Assembly: GCA_958352855.1 (NCBI GenBank)
Contig: CATWQE010000019.1
Span: forward strand, 1 to 47,063
Length of the DNA: 47,063 nucleotides
Direction: 5' to 3'
Source: an uncultured Bacillota bacterium
Lineage (GTDB): Bacteria; Bacillota; Clostridia; Lachnospirales; Lachnospiraceae
Shown: positions 1 to 8,043 of the stretch, in pieces
Layout of the letters: each line of letters begins with the position of its first letter
Numbering within the stretch: position 1 is the stretch's first letter
The notes under the pieces: generated by a model
The model's input: only the letters and a program-made list of their open reading frames with translations
The model's database searches: none
Told to the model about the DNA's origin: nothing
Position numbers and translations under genes: made by a program

Positions 1-5
1 CAACA

Positions 6-49
6 AGGGCTTATAGCCCTAGAGCAAACCACCCGTTGGACGGGTGGTT
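6..49 (-). terminator. Hairpins at the 3' end of the LysR gene
   Basis: A perfect 10-bp stem (27-36 with 40-49, 3-nt loop) overlaps the stop codon of the minus-strand LysR gene, and a second 6-bp stem (6-11 with 15-20) follows. On the minus strand the first stem is followed by only a short T stretch, so this is a plausible but weak intrinsic terminator. Confidence 0.5.
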
Positions 50-908
50 ATGATTTGATCTTTCGTGATTTCGCAAGCTGCTGAAAAAATTCCTGGAATA
101 GCCGATGATGTTTAGGTTTATGGAAGCAGTAATAGGTCACGTTTGCCTCTTCGTCCGTGATCGGAACAGCAATCCGGTTCGATGGCATTCCGGATCTTTT
201 CATAACAAGATCGGAAGTGAAAGACGGAAGGGCGGATGATTTCACAAGCTCATCAAACGCAAAACATTCCTGCACTAAAAAGTGAGTATCTGGCATGATC
301 GTATCATGGATATTCTGCCAGAATCCAATCCGGGAACGGAGCAGCATGGTTTCCCCGTTCAGGTCTTTGAAGCGGAGCGACTTGCTGGAGGACATCGGAT
401 GGGCGGGAGGCAGGGAAAAATATAAATGTTCTTCTCCGAACCGGGTGCAGATATATTCTTCAGATTCGATGGGATACGGTAAAACAATCATATGAAAAAG
501 ATTGCCTTTCAACCCCTGCAGCAGAGTCTCTGTGTCTTTGATTTCGGAAGAAATTGTCATTTCGGTATGAATGTCCGATAAGATCGGAAGGATTTCCCAC
601 AAGGGAGCCGGTGCACAGGAGCCAATGGAAATGGTGCGCTGGCTTCTGTCATAATTTCGGAGCTGCGTTGTCAGGGCATAGGCCTGGTCTAAAAGTTTTG
701 CGGCTAAATCAACTGCCAGCTTCCCGTTTTCATTCAGCTCCATTTTATTTTTCTGCCTTGTAAAAAGAGAAACCTGCAAGTCGCTTTCCAGCTTTTGTAT
801 GGAGCGGCTTACGGCGGACTGGGACAGGTGCAATTCTTCTGCGGCTTTGGAAACAGTGCCGCATTTGTGGATGCAGAGCAGCTGCTCTAACTGTACGATT
901 TCAAACAT
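48..908 (-). CDS. LysR-family transcriptional regulator
   Basis: This 286-residue protein has the standard LysR layout. An N-terminal winged helix-turn-helix (about residues 5-62, with SKAAEELHLSQSAVSRSIQK) precedes a periplasmic-binding-protein-like effector domain (about 88-280). The length is typical of the family. An AAGGAGG ribosome site precedes the ATG. It is divergent from the aldo/keto reductase operon, and the shared intergenic region holds a LysR-type dyad, so it probably controls both itself and that redox operon. The effector is unknown; the targets suggest a carbonyl compound or a redox/electrophile signal, which is inference. The family assignment is secure. Confidence 0.93.
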   Translation of the reverse strand: MFEIVQLEQLLCIHKCGTVSKAAEELHLSQSAVSRSIQKLESDLQVSLFTRQKNKMELNENGKLAVDLAAKLLDQAYALTTQLRNYDRSQRTISIGSCAPAPLWEILPILSDIHTEMTISSEIKDTETLLQGLKGNLFHMIVLPYPIESEEYICTRFGEEHLYFSLPPAHPMSSSKSLRFKDLNGETMLLRSRIGFWQNIHDTIMPDTHFLVQECFAFDELVKSSALPSFTSDLVMKRSGMPSNRIAVPITDEEANVTYYCFHKPKHHRLFQEFFQQLAKSRKIKS

Positions 909-940
909 GATGAGTCCTCCTTGCCTTGGATGATGCCATT

Positions 941-969
941 ATTATACCGCATTGCATTTCTGATTTCAA
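941..969 (-). promoter_or_regulatory. Promoter of the LysR gene
   Basis: On the minus strand a TTGAAA -35 (964-969) and a TATAAT -10 (941-946) are separated by 17 bp. They lie about 35 bp upstream of the LysR start codon. This is a near-consensus sigma-A promoter. Confidence 0.65.
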
Positions 970-976
970 GAGACAG

Positions 977-993
977 TATGCGTCTAACGCATA
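977..993. promoter_or_regulatory. LysR-type operator (perfect dyad)
   Basis: TATGCG-TCTAA-CGCATA is a perfect inverted repeat with a 5-bp spacer and contains the T-N11-A core of LysR-family binding sites (T979 to A991). It lies between the two divergent promoters, just upstream of the LysR -35 and about 20 bp upstream of the operon -35. That is the usual position for autorepression combined with effector-dependent activation of the divergent operon. Confidence 0.6.
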
Positions 994-1012
994 ATGGATA
1001 GACTTATTGGCA

Positions 1013-1042
1013 TTGTACTTTTGAAGAAATCAGAGCTATAAT
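1013..1042 (+). promoter_or_regulatory. Promoter of the redox operon
   Basis: A TTGTAC -35 (1013-1018) and a consensus TATAAT -10 (1037-1042) are separated by 18 bp, some 30 bp upstream of the first gene. The imperfect -35 fits a promoter that needs activation from the neighbouring LysR dyad. Confidence 0.55.
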
Positions 1043-1072
1043 TTCAGTAGAGAAAAGATAAGGAGGCAGAAA

Positions 1073-1924
1073 ATGCAGTACATTACATTAAACAACGGCC
1101 TTCAGATGCCGATGCAGGGATACGGTGTTTTTCAGATTACAGATGAAGCACAGTGTAAAGACTGTGTAAGCCATGCATTAGAAGCGGGGTACCGGCTCTT
1201 TGATACCGCAGCCGCTTATGGAAATGAGGAGGCAGTAGGAGCAGCGATCCGGGAATCAAAAGTCCCACGGGAAGAAGTATTTCTTACGACAAAGCTGTGG
1301 GTACAGGATGCCGGATATGAAAATACCTTAAAGGCGTTTGATACATCCTTGAAAAAGCTGGAAGTTGATTATCTGGATCTGTATCTGATTCATCAGCCCT
1401 TTGGCGATTATTATGGCGCATGGAGGGCGATGGAACGCTTGTATAAGGAAGGCATGATCCGGGCAATCGGTGTGTGCAACTTTACGCCGGAACGGATTGT
1501 GGATCTGTGTATGAACCATGAAGTTCGTCCGGTAGTCAACCAGATTGAAATACATCCCTTCTATCAGCAGCGGGAAGCGCTGCGGGTAATGGAGGATTAC
1601 GGAATCGCTCCCCAGGCATGGGGACCGTTTTCGGAAGGACAGCGGGATATTTTTGAACATAAGGTGTTAAAACGGATTGCTAAAAAATATGGAAAAACAA
1701 CGGCTCAGATTATTCTACGGTGGCATTTGCAGAGAGGCGTTATTACCATTCCAAAGACGGCGCATCCGGAACGTATGAAAGAGAATCTGTCTGTCTGGGA
1801 TTTTGAACTGACCGGGGCGGATATGGAGGCAATCGGCGCAATGGATATTGGACACAGCGAGATCATCGACCACCGCTGTTTCTGCACGGCCCGGCAGCTC
1901 AACAGTTTAAAAATACATGATTGA
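1073..1924 (+). CDS. Aldo/keto reductase
   Basis: This 283-residue NAD(P)H-dependent (beta/alpha)8-barrel oxidoreductase reduces aldehydes or ketones to alcohols. The AKR catalytic tetrad is visible: D44 and Y49 (FDTAAAYGN), K74 (TTKLW) and H107 (YLIHQPF). The C-terminal cofactor-binding segment IPKTAHPERMKEN is also present, and the length is typical of AKR5-like bacterial enzymes. AAGGAGG lies upstream of the ATG. It is the first gene of a co-directional operon; its stop codon sits directly against the ribosome site of the next gene. The substrate is unknown. Company with an alcohol dehydrogenase and a flavoprotein suggests carbonyl or electrophile detoxification. Confidence 0.93.
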   Translation: MQYITLNNGLQMPMQGYGVFQITDEAQCKDCVSHALEAGYRLFDTAAAYGNEEAVGAAIRESKVPREEVFLTTKLWVQDAGYENTLKAFDTSLKKLEVDYLDLYLIHQPFGDYYGAWRAMERLYKEGMIRAIGVCNFTPERIVDLCMNHEVRPVVNQIEIHPFYQQREALRVMEDYGIAPQAWGPFSEGQRDIFEHKVLKRIAKKYGKTTAQIILRWHLQRGVITIPKTAHPERMKENLSVWDFELTGADMEAIGAMDIGHSEIIDHRCFCTARQLNSLKIHD

Positions 1925-1935
1925 GGAGGAGAAAA

Positions 1936-2553
1936 ATGAAAGTCTTAATGATTAACGGCAGCCCGCATAAGGAAGGAAACACCTACATCGCGCTGCATGA
2001 GATGGAGAAGATATTCAGAGAAAACGATGTAGAAACGGAAATTGTCCATGTGGGAAACAAGGCAATCCGCGGCTGTGTTGCCTGTTATTCCTGTATGAAA
2101 ACAGGAAAATGCGTGATTGACGATTTGGTGAATGAGGTGGCTCCGAAGTTTGAGGAATGCGATGGACTTGTGATCGGAAGTCCGGTTTATTATGCGTCCG
2201 CCAACGGTACGCTGATTTCCTTCCTCGACAGGCTCTTTTACAGCAGCCGTTTCGACAAGAGCATGAAAGTAGGAGCCTGTGCAGTGGCGGCAAGACGAGG
2301 CGGTTTATCGGCGACCTTCGATGAACTGAACAAGTATTTTACAATCTCCGGGATGCCGGTGGCTTCCGGGCAGTATTGGAACAGCATTCACGGCAGAGAA
2401 GTGGGAGAAGCGGCGCAGGATGCGGAAGGCTTGCAGGGAATGCGGACGCTGGCAAGGAACATGACGTTTCTGATGAAGAGCATTGCCCTAGGGAAAGAGA
2501 TGTATGGCATTCCGGAAAAAGAAGCATTTCAAAGAACAAATTTTATCAGGTAA
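1936..2553 (+). CDS. Flavodoxin-fold NAD(P)H oxidoreductase, iron-sulfur flavoprotein-like
   Basis: This protein of about 205 residues belongs to the NADPH-dependent FMN reductase/Isf superfamily. The FMN phosphate loop is NGSPHKEGNT (residues 7-16). A compact cysteine cluster C47-x2-C50-x2-C53-x5-C59 follows; it matches the spacing known for archaeal and clostridial iron-sulfur flavoproteins (Isf), where it holds a 4Fe-4S cluster. SPVYYASANGT is the second flavin-contact loop. An in-frame TTG lies 15 nt upstream, but the AGGAGGAG site immediately before ATG 1936 decides the start. It probably passes electrons between a nicotinamide or ferredoxin donor and FMN. The specific partner is not evident. 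Confidence 0.85.
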   Translation: MKVLMINGSPHKEGNTYIALHEMEKIFRENDVETEIVHVGNKAIRGCVACYSCMKTGKCVIDDLVNEVAPKFEECDGLVIGSPVYYASANGTLISFLDRLFYSSRFDKSMKVGACAVAARRGGLSATFDELNKYFTISGMPVASGQYWNSIHGREVGEAAQDAEGLQGMRTLARNMTFLMKSIALGKEMYGIPEKEAFQRTNFIR

Positions 2554-2571
2554 AAACGGAGGAACAGGATT

Positions 2572-3762
2572 ATGAGTTTTAATTTTGCAGTTACAACAAA
2601 CGCACAGTTTGGGGCGGGTAAGCTGAATGATCTGCATACAATGCTGAACGTGCCGGGAGCTTTGGTACAGGGGAAAAAGGCACTGGTGGTTATTTCCAAT
2701 GGGAAATCCACCCGTGCAAATGGCTATCTTGACCGTCTGGAACGGGAACTGAAACAGGCAAACGCAGAATATGTGATTTTTGACCGGATTTCTGCAAATC
2801 CCACAAAACCGGTGGTGGAAGAAGGCGGACGGTTTGCGAAGGAAAATGATTGTGATTTCATTGTTGCGCTGGGCGGCGGCAGTGTGATCGACGCTTCGAA
2901 AGCAATCGGCATCATGGCGGCTAATGAAAGCGATGATCTTTGGGATTATGTAATGTTCGGAACCGGCAAGAAGAACTGGCCTCCCATGCCTTCCCTGCCT
3001 ATTGTGGCGATCCCGACAACCGCCGGCACCGGTTCAGAGACAGATGGCGGCGCGGTCATTACCAATCCGGTTACACAGGAAAAGACCGGTGTTTTTGGAA
3101 CGGGAACAATGCCGGTTCTGGCAGTGATCGATCCGGAATTGATGACCAGCGTTCCGGCAGGATTTAAAGCCTATCAGGGTTTTGACGCATTCTTTCACAG
3201 TACCGAGGGATTTATTTCCAACAAGCGCAACGAAATGAGCAGGATGGTCGCGGCGGAGGCAATCCGCAATGTCAGCGGGAATCTGGCGGAGGCAATCCGG
3301 GAGCCGGATAATGTAGAAGCTATGAGCAAAGTGGCGTTTGGAAGTTATCTGTCCGGTATTCAGATGTGCGTCGGCTCCTGCACCAGCGCGCATCCGCTGG
3401 AACATGCACTAAGCGCGTATCATGAAGCACTGCCTCATGGAGCAGGTCTGATTATGATTTCCAAGGCGTTTTACAGCTTTTTCATTGAAAAGGGGCTTTA
3501 TAGAGACCGCTTCATTGAGATGGCGCAGCTTATGGGAATGCAGGAGGCGGATAAACCGGAAGATTTTATTACCGCACTTGTGAAGCTGCAGGAGGACTGC
3601 GGCGTGGCTGATCTGAAAATGTCCGATTATGGAATTACGCCGGATGAATTTCCAAAGATGGCGCAGAATGCGAAGGACACGCTGGGCGTGAATTTCTTAA
3701 ACGACCCGTGTATGCTGAGCAACGAAGATTGTATTGCAATTTATCAGGCATCTTATAAATAA
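2572..3762 (+). CDS. Iron-containing alcohol dehydrogenase
   Basis: This 396-residue group III (Fe-dependent) alcohol dehydrogenase interconverts alcohols and aldehydes or ketones with NAD(P)H. The N-terminal Rossmann-like part carries GGGSVIDASKAIG and IPTTAGTGSE. The C-terminal helical domain carries the metal-ligand region: GFDAFFHSTEG, then AHPLEHALSAYHEALPHG. The length is standard and the protein is soluble. It lies 18 bp after the flavoprotein gene with its own GGAGG. Membership of this operon points to aldehyde/alcohol redox balance. Butanol, propanediol and lactaldehyde dehydrogenases are all possible, and the substrate cannot be told from sequence. Confidence 0.93.
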   Translation: MSFNFAVTTNAQFGAGKLNDLHTMLNVPGALVQGKKALVVISNGKSTRANGYLDRLERELKQANAEYVIFDRISANPTKPVVEEGGRFAKENDCDFIVALGGGSVIDASKAIGIMAANESDDLWDYVMFGTGKKNWPPMPSLPIVAIPTTAGTGSETDGGAVITNPVTQEKTGVFGTGTMPVLAVIDPELMTSVPAGFKAYQGFDAFFHSTEGFISNKRNEMSRMVAAEAIRNVSGNLAEAIREPDNVEAMSKVAFGSYLSGIQMCVGSCTSAHPLEHALSAYHEALPHGAGLIMISKAFYSFFIEKGLYRDRFIEMAQLMGMQEADKPEDFITALVKLQEDCGVADLKMSDYGITPDEFPKMAQNAKDTLGVNFLNDPCMLSNEDCIAIYQASYK

Positions 3763-3775
3763 GGAGGAGAACATC

Positions 3776-4330
3776 ATGAGAAAAGACTTTGGAGCAAAGC
3801 CATTTTTATTTCCGCAGCCGGTGATGATCATCGGCACATACGATGAAAATGGAAAGGCAAATGCAATGAATGCCGCATGGGGCGGTATCGTGGGCATGGA
3901 CGAGATCGTTGTAGATCTGGGCAGCCATAAAACAACGGATAATCTGATGAAAACGAAAGCCTTTACGGTTAGCATAGCGGATGCGGAGCATATGCTTGCC
4001 TGCGATTATGTAGGCATTGTTTCCGGACATAAGGAACCGAGGAAGATGGAAAAGGCAGGATTTACAACAGAAAAGAGTAAATTTGTCAATGCGCCTGTGA
4101 TCCTTGAGCTTCCTCTGGTGCTGGAGTGTGAGCTGATCAAAGTCGAGGACGGGAGCAAATTTTTCGGTCGGATTGTGAACGTAAACGCAGATGAGAAGAT
4201 CCTAGGAAGCGACGGACAGATTGACCTTGGAAGGTTTTCCCCTATCATCTACGATACCGTCCATTATGGCTATTACGCTCTGGGAAAACGTGTCGGAACG
4301 GCGTTTCAGGACGGAAAGAAGCTGATTTGA
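3776..4330 (+). CDS. Flavin reductase-like FMN-binding split-barrel protein
   Basis: This protein of about 184 residues belongs to the flavin reductase-like domain family, typified by the N-terminal PQPVMIIGTYDENGKANAMN and the central DLGSHKTTDNLMKTKAFTVS. Such proteins bind FMN and reduce flavin or act as flavoprotein oxidoreductases. An upstream in-frame ATG (3734) lies inside the alcohol dehydrogenase gene. AAGGAGG at 3761-3767 places the true start at 3776, 13 bp after the previous stop. In this operon it would supply reduced flavin or work with the flavodoxin-like proteins; that role is inference. Confidence 0.88.
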   Translation: MRKDFGAKPFLFPQPVMIIGTYDENGKANAMNAAWGGIVGMDEIVVDLGSHKTTDNLMKTKAFTVSIADAEHMLACDYVGIVSGHKEPRKMEKAGFTTEKSKFVNAPVILELPLVLECELIKVEDGSKFFGRIVNVNADEKILGSDGQIDLGRFSPIIYDTVHYGYYALGKRVGTAFQDGKKLI

Positions 4331-4341
4331 GGAGGACATAT

Positions 4342-5019
4342 ATGAAGAAATATCTTTCCTTTGGTGTGGCGGTAATGCTGGCAGTGGCATTGGTCGGATG
4401 CGGGAATAGCCAGACGGCACAGGAGCAACCGCCCTCCTCGGAAACAACCAGCCAGACAGAGGAAAAAGCGTTGGTTGCTTATTTTGCTTACAGTGAGAAT
4501 GTGGGCGATACCAGCGGAATGGAATTGGATGCGATTGCATCGGCAAGTCTGGACGAAAATACCAACAATTCAGAGGGGAATCTGCAGGTAATGGCGCAGG
4601 TGCTTCAGGAAGAAAAAGAAGCGGATGTATTTTCTATTTTGATGACTGATCCGTATCCGATGGAGTATTCCGAAATGCTTCCGATTGCTGTCCAACAAAT
4701 GCAGAACGGGGAGCAGCCCGCGTTGCAGAGTAAAATTGAGAATCTGGAGGCGTATGATGTAATCTATCTCGGTGTTCCGGTGTGGAATGGATCACTTCCT
4801 CCGGCGATGCAGACCTTCTTTGCAGAGAACGATTTCTCAGGAAAGACGATCATTCCGTTTGGAATACATTTAGGAAGTGGTTTTGGCAGAATGCCGGATG
4901 AGATGGCAGAACTGGCTCCGGGCGCAGAGGTTCAGGACGGCTTTACAATCAGTGCAAGAACTGCAAATGATGAGGTGGAGAGCGAATTTCGTGCATGGCT
5001 GAGCGAGCAGAGTGAATAA
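4342..5019 (+). CDS. Flavodoxin-like lipoprotein
   Basis: This 225-residue lipoprotein starts with a signal peptide ending in the lipobox LVGC (lipidated C20). A short Ser/Thr/Glu/Gln-rich linker and a flavodoxin-4-type domain (about 42-222) follow. The protein is therefore anchored on the outer face of the membrane. The usual flavodoxin phosphate loop (T-G-N-T) is absent; YFAYSENVGDTSG stands there, followed by DAIASAS (63-69). LGVPVWNGSLPPAMQTFF and IIPFGIHLGSGFG are the other conserved loops. It resembles the second domain of the tandem flavodoxin lipoprotein downstream. GAGGA precedes ATG 4342. A role as extracytoplasmic flavin electron carrier is inferred. Confidence 0.85.
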   Translation: MKKYLSFGVAVMLAVALVGCGNSQTAQEQPPSSETTSQTEEKALVAYFAYSENVGDTSGMELDAIASASLDENTNNSEGNLQVMAQVLQEEKEADVFSILMTDPYPMEYSEMLPIAVQQMQNGEQPALQSKIENLEAYDVIYLGVPVWNGSLPPAMQTFFAENDFSGKTIIPFGIHLGSGFGRMPDEMAELAPGAEVQDGFTISARTANDEVESEFRAWLSEQSE

Positions 5020-5021
5020 TG

Positions 5022-5066
5022 AAGAAGCCTTGTATGACGGATTTTCTCCACCATACAGGGCTTCTT
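5022..5066 (+). terminator. Intergenic hairpin within the redox operon
   Basis: A 15-bp stem (5022-5036 with 5052-5066, one non-Watson-Crick pair) directly follows the flavodoxin-like lipoprotein gene. No U-run follows, so it may attenuate transcription or stabilise the mRNA rather than terminate fully. Confidence 0.45.
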
Positions 5067-5109
5067 TGCAAAAACACACAAATTTGAATCAACAGACAGG
5101 AGGATTAAA

Positions 5110-5865
5110 ATGGCAGTGAAACAAACAGCAGGAAGAACCGTACTTGGGGCATTCGCTCCAAAGTTTGCTGAATTAAATGATGATGTACTCTTCGGACAGG
5201 TATGGAGCAGAGAGGATAAGTTGTCTTTGCGAGACAGATCTGTGATTACGGTAGTAGCGTTGATGGCGCAGGGGCTTACGGATTCTTCGTTTGAAAATCA
5301 TCTGAAGGCGGCGAAGGCAAATGGTATTACGAAAGAAGAAATAGCAGAAATCCTGACACACGCCGCTTTTTATGCAGGATGGCCGAAAGCATGGGCGGCT
5401 TTCCGGTTTGCAATGGAAATCTGGAAGGATGAGACAGATGCGGTGTCTGCGAAAGAAATCTGGCAGAAGCAGATGCTTTTCCCCGTGGGAGAACCGAATG
5501 ATGGGTTTGCACAGTATTTTACCGGTCAAAGCTATCTGGCTCCGGTTTCCAAAGAGCAGGTAGGAATTTTCAATGTGACCTTTGAGCCGGGTTGCCGAAA
5601 TAACTGGCATATTCATCATGCAGATCAAGGCGGAGGCCAGATACTGATCTGTGTTGCGGGAAGGGGCTTTTATCAGGAATGGGGAAAGAAACCGGTTTGC
5701 ATGACAAAGGGAGATGTGGTTCATATCCCGACAGGAGTTAAGCACTGGCATGGTGCTGCGCCGGATAGCTGGTTTTCTCATTTAGCAGTAGAAGTACCGG
5801 GAGAAAATAACCGCACAGAGTGGCGTGAGCCGGTAGACGAAGCGGCTTATGCGTGTGTAAAGTAA
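5110..5865 (+). CDS. Carboxymuconolactone decarboxylase-like / cupin fusion protein
   Basis: This 251-residue cytoplasmic protein has two parts. Residues ~10-110 form a carboxymuconolactone decarboxylase (AhpD-like) helical domain (LMAQGLTDSSFENHLKAAK, HAAFYAGWPKAWAAF). It lacks the CxxC redox pair of AhpD, so peroxidase reductant activity is unlikely. Residues ~140-240 form a cupin-2 barrel with metal-type ligands in NNWHIHHADQGGGQ and IPTGVKHWHGAAP. This fusion is common in Firmicutes redox operons and is usually annotated as a quercetin dioxygenase-like or CMD-family protein. GGAGG precedes the start, after the hairpin. The substrate is unknown. Confidence 0.88.
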   Translation: MAVKQTAGRTVLGAFAPKFAELNDDVLFGQVWSREDKLSLRDRSVITVVALMAQGLTDSSFENHLKAAKANGITKEEIAEILTHAAFYAGWPKAWAAFRFAMEIWKDETDAVSAKEIWQKQMLFPVGEPNDGFAQYFTGQSYLAPVSKEQVGIFNVTFEPGCRNNWHIHHADQGGGQILICVAGRGFYQEWGKKPVCMTKGDVVHIPTGVKHWHGAAPDSWFSHLAVEVPGENNRTEWREPVDEAAYACVK

Positions 5866-5878
5866 CGAGGAGCATAGG

Positions 5879-6049
5879 ATGGGAAAGAAACTCTGTTTTC
5901 TGATTGCTTTGTTCTGCCTCCTCAGTGGCTGTCATGCGACAAATACGGGGAATCAGACCTCGGATAAGGATTTGCCACAGATGCCGGAAAATTTTTCATC
6001 AGAACAGCGGCATATCTTTGATTACCTACAGGAAATCAAACTTATCTGA
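5879..6049 (+). CDS. Small lipoprotein of unknown function
   Basis: This 56-residue ORF has a convincing lipoprotein signal peptide: MGKK, a hydrophobic stretch, then LSGC with the lipidated cysteine at 18. The mature chain is only about 39 residues, rich in polar residues, and ends FDYLQEIKLI. It follows the CMD-cupin gene by 13 bp and precedes the tandem flavodoxin gene, so it belongs to the operon. A CGAGGAG-like site lies upstream of the ATG. It could be a short accessory lipoprotein, or what remains of a longer lipoprotein gene. The lipobox is clear; the function is not recognised. Confidence 0.6.
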   Translation: MGKKLCFLIALFCLLSGCHATNTGNQTSDKDLPQMPENFSSEQRHIFDYLQEIKLI

Positions 6050-6065
6050 GAAAGGACAAAATACC

Positions 6066-7267
6066 ATGAGAAGAAAAATACCATATTACTTGTATTGGTG
6101 CTGCTTTTTAGCTTTCTTCTGACAGCTTGTGGGGACAGCAGCCGTTCGGAACCTTCCGTAACGGGAAATGCAATGTCTGCGGAAGAACAGGAAGCATCGG
6201 AATCCGAGAAGGAGTCAACAGATACATATGACAAAAACATTTTGATTGCGTATTTTTCTGAAACAGGAAATACCGAAGAAGCCGCACAGCAGATTGCAGA
6301 ATATACCGGCGGGGATTTGGCGAAGATTGAACGGACGAAGGAATATGGCGATTTGTATGAGGAGGCTGAAGCAGAAATTCTGGATGGAGTTCATCCGGAG
6401 GTTACGGTGTCGGTTGGAGATATTTCCGGTTATAATACCATTTTCGTGGGCTATCCCATTTGGTGGGATGAGGCTCCGGCCATGATTGCCACTTTCCTTG
6501 CAGATAATGACTTTGCCGGAAAGACAGTCATTCCGTTCTGCACCAGTTCAAGCGATGAGATTGACAATAGCTTGCATATCTTCAACGAGCTTTGCCCGGA
6601 TGCTGTAATTGCGGAAGGGTTTACAGCAAATGATCTGAATGATATAGAGCCTTGGCTTCGGGAACTTGGACTGATACTTGATGAAAATAATAGTGCGGAA
6701 TCAACAGATACGGAAAGCGGCAATACTCTGATTGCGTATTTCTCTGTCATGGAAACGGACGGAGTGGATACTGTGGCAGGAGCAAGCCGTGTAGCAGTGG
6801 ATGGCGAAGTTTTGGGAAACAATGAATACATTGCGCAGCTTATCCAACATGAAACAGGTGGAGATCTCTTCGCCATTGAAACTGTGCTGGAATATCCAAC
6901 AACGCATGATCCGCTTTTGGAGTTTGCTGCCGAAGAGAAAGCGGAAGATGAAAGACCGGAACTTGCGGTACAGATTGAAAATCTTGATAGCTATGAGGTA
7001 ATATTTTTAGGGTTCCCCAACTGGAACGCTGATCTTCCGATGCCGCTTTACACATTCCTTGAACAGTACGATTTCAGTGGAAAGACGATTGTTCCTTTTA
7101 CAACTCATGGCGGGAGCGGATTTTCCAGAACGATTCAAACAATCGCCGAGTTACAGCCGGAGGCAAATGTGATTACTGAGGGACTTTCCATTTCGAGAAA
7201 CAGCGTAGCAAATGCACAGGGCGAGGTTACAGCTTGGTTGAGCGGTTTGGATTTAACCACAGAATAG
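6066..7267 (+). CDS. Tandem flavodoxin-like lipoprotein, apparent frameshift in the signal peptide
   Basis: Two flavodoxin-like domains follow a lipoprotein signal. The readable frame opens at TTG 6095. From there the lipobox is LTAC and the domains are residues ~48-194 (canonical FMN loop YFSETGNTEEAA, then GYPIWWDEAP) and ~210-388 (non-canonical loop with DTVAGAS at 225-231, then GFPNWNADLPM, THGGSGFS). TTG 6095 has no ribosome site and would give a signal peptide without basic residues. The ATG at 6066 has AAAGGA upstream and codes MRRK, but is one frame off. A -1 shift on the AAAAA run at 6074-6078 joins MRRK to NTILLVLVLLFSFLLTAC, a perfect signal peptide. It probably acts as an extracytoplasmic flavin electron carrier. 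Confidence 0.75.
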
Positions 7268-7335
7268 ACATGGTAGATAAGGATATACCCGCAAATAGCA
7301 TGGTATCTCCTTGCCTGTGAATAGGAGGTACATTT

Positions 7336-8043
7336 TTGGTGAAGAAAAAATTTATATGGAAGATTTCCATTGACATGGTGATGACGGTTTTGCTGTTGTT
7401 CCTCATGGCGAAACAGATTACAGGAGAATCCGCCCATGAATGGCTGGGAACCGGTATGATGATTTTGTGGCTGCTCCATAATATTTTGAACCGAAGCTGG
7501 TACACGCATCTTTTTAAAGGGAGATATACGCCTACAAGGGTTTTTCAGACAAGTATAAATCTTATGGTATTCCTATTTATGTTCGGTCTGATGGGAAGCG
7601 GAATCGTCCTTTCCAGAGAGGTGTTTGCATTTCTGCCAATTTCCGGTGGGATGGCAACGGCAAGAACTATACATATGCTGTCTGCCTTTTGGGGTTATGT
7701 GCTTATGGCACTGCATCTTGGACTGCACTGGAATATGATTCTTGGAATGGCGAAGAAAAATGTCGGAAAAACAATCGGATTCGGTGTAGGGATTGTATGC
7801 CGTTGTGCGGCAATCTGTATAGCTGGATATGGCCTGTATGCCTTTTTCAAAAATCAATTTTTGGCATATATGCTTTTGACATCCGATTTCGTGTTTTTTG
7901 ATTTTGAAAGACCACAAATTTTATTCTTCATGGAGTATATCGGGATTATGGGATTGTTCATTTTTCTGGCACACTATACAGGCAAGGGGACTTATGCTCT
8001 GATGGGAAGGAGGAAGCACTTTGCGGCGCAGAAAGAAAAATAG
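7336..8043 (+). CDS. DUF4405-like integral membrane protein, probable heme b electron carrier
   Basis: This 235-residue polytopic protein has about five to six hydrophobic helices. Histidines lie in or beside them (H34 in SAHEW, H48 in LLHNIL, H113 in TIHML, H127 and H131 in ALHLGLHWN). This matches the DUF4405/cytochrome-b-like families, in which paired histidines bind heme b across the membrane. AGGAGG at 7323-7328 serves either TTG 7336 or GTG 7339. An imperfect 11-bp hairpin (7279-7289 with 7302-7312) precedes it. Placed between flavodoxin lipoproteins and ApbE, it could carry electrons from the cytoplasm or quinol pool to the external flavins. That role is inference. Confidence 0.75.
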   Translation: MVKKKFIWKISIDMVMTVLLLFLMAKQITGESAHEWLGTGMMILWLLHNILNRSWYTHLFKGRYTPTRVFQTSINLMVFLFMFGLMGSGIVLSREVFAFLPISGGMATARTIHMLSAFWGYVLMALHLGLHWNMILGMAKKNVGKTIGFGVGIVCRCAAICIAGYGLYAFFKNQFLAYMLLTSDFVFFDFERPQILFFMEYIGIMGLFIFLAHYTGKGTYALMGRRKHFAAQKEK

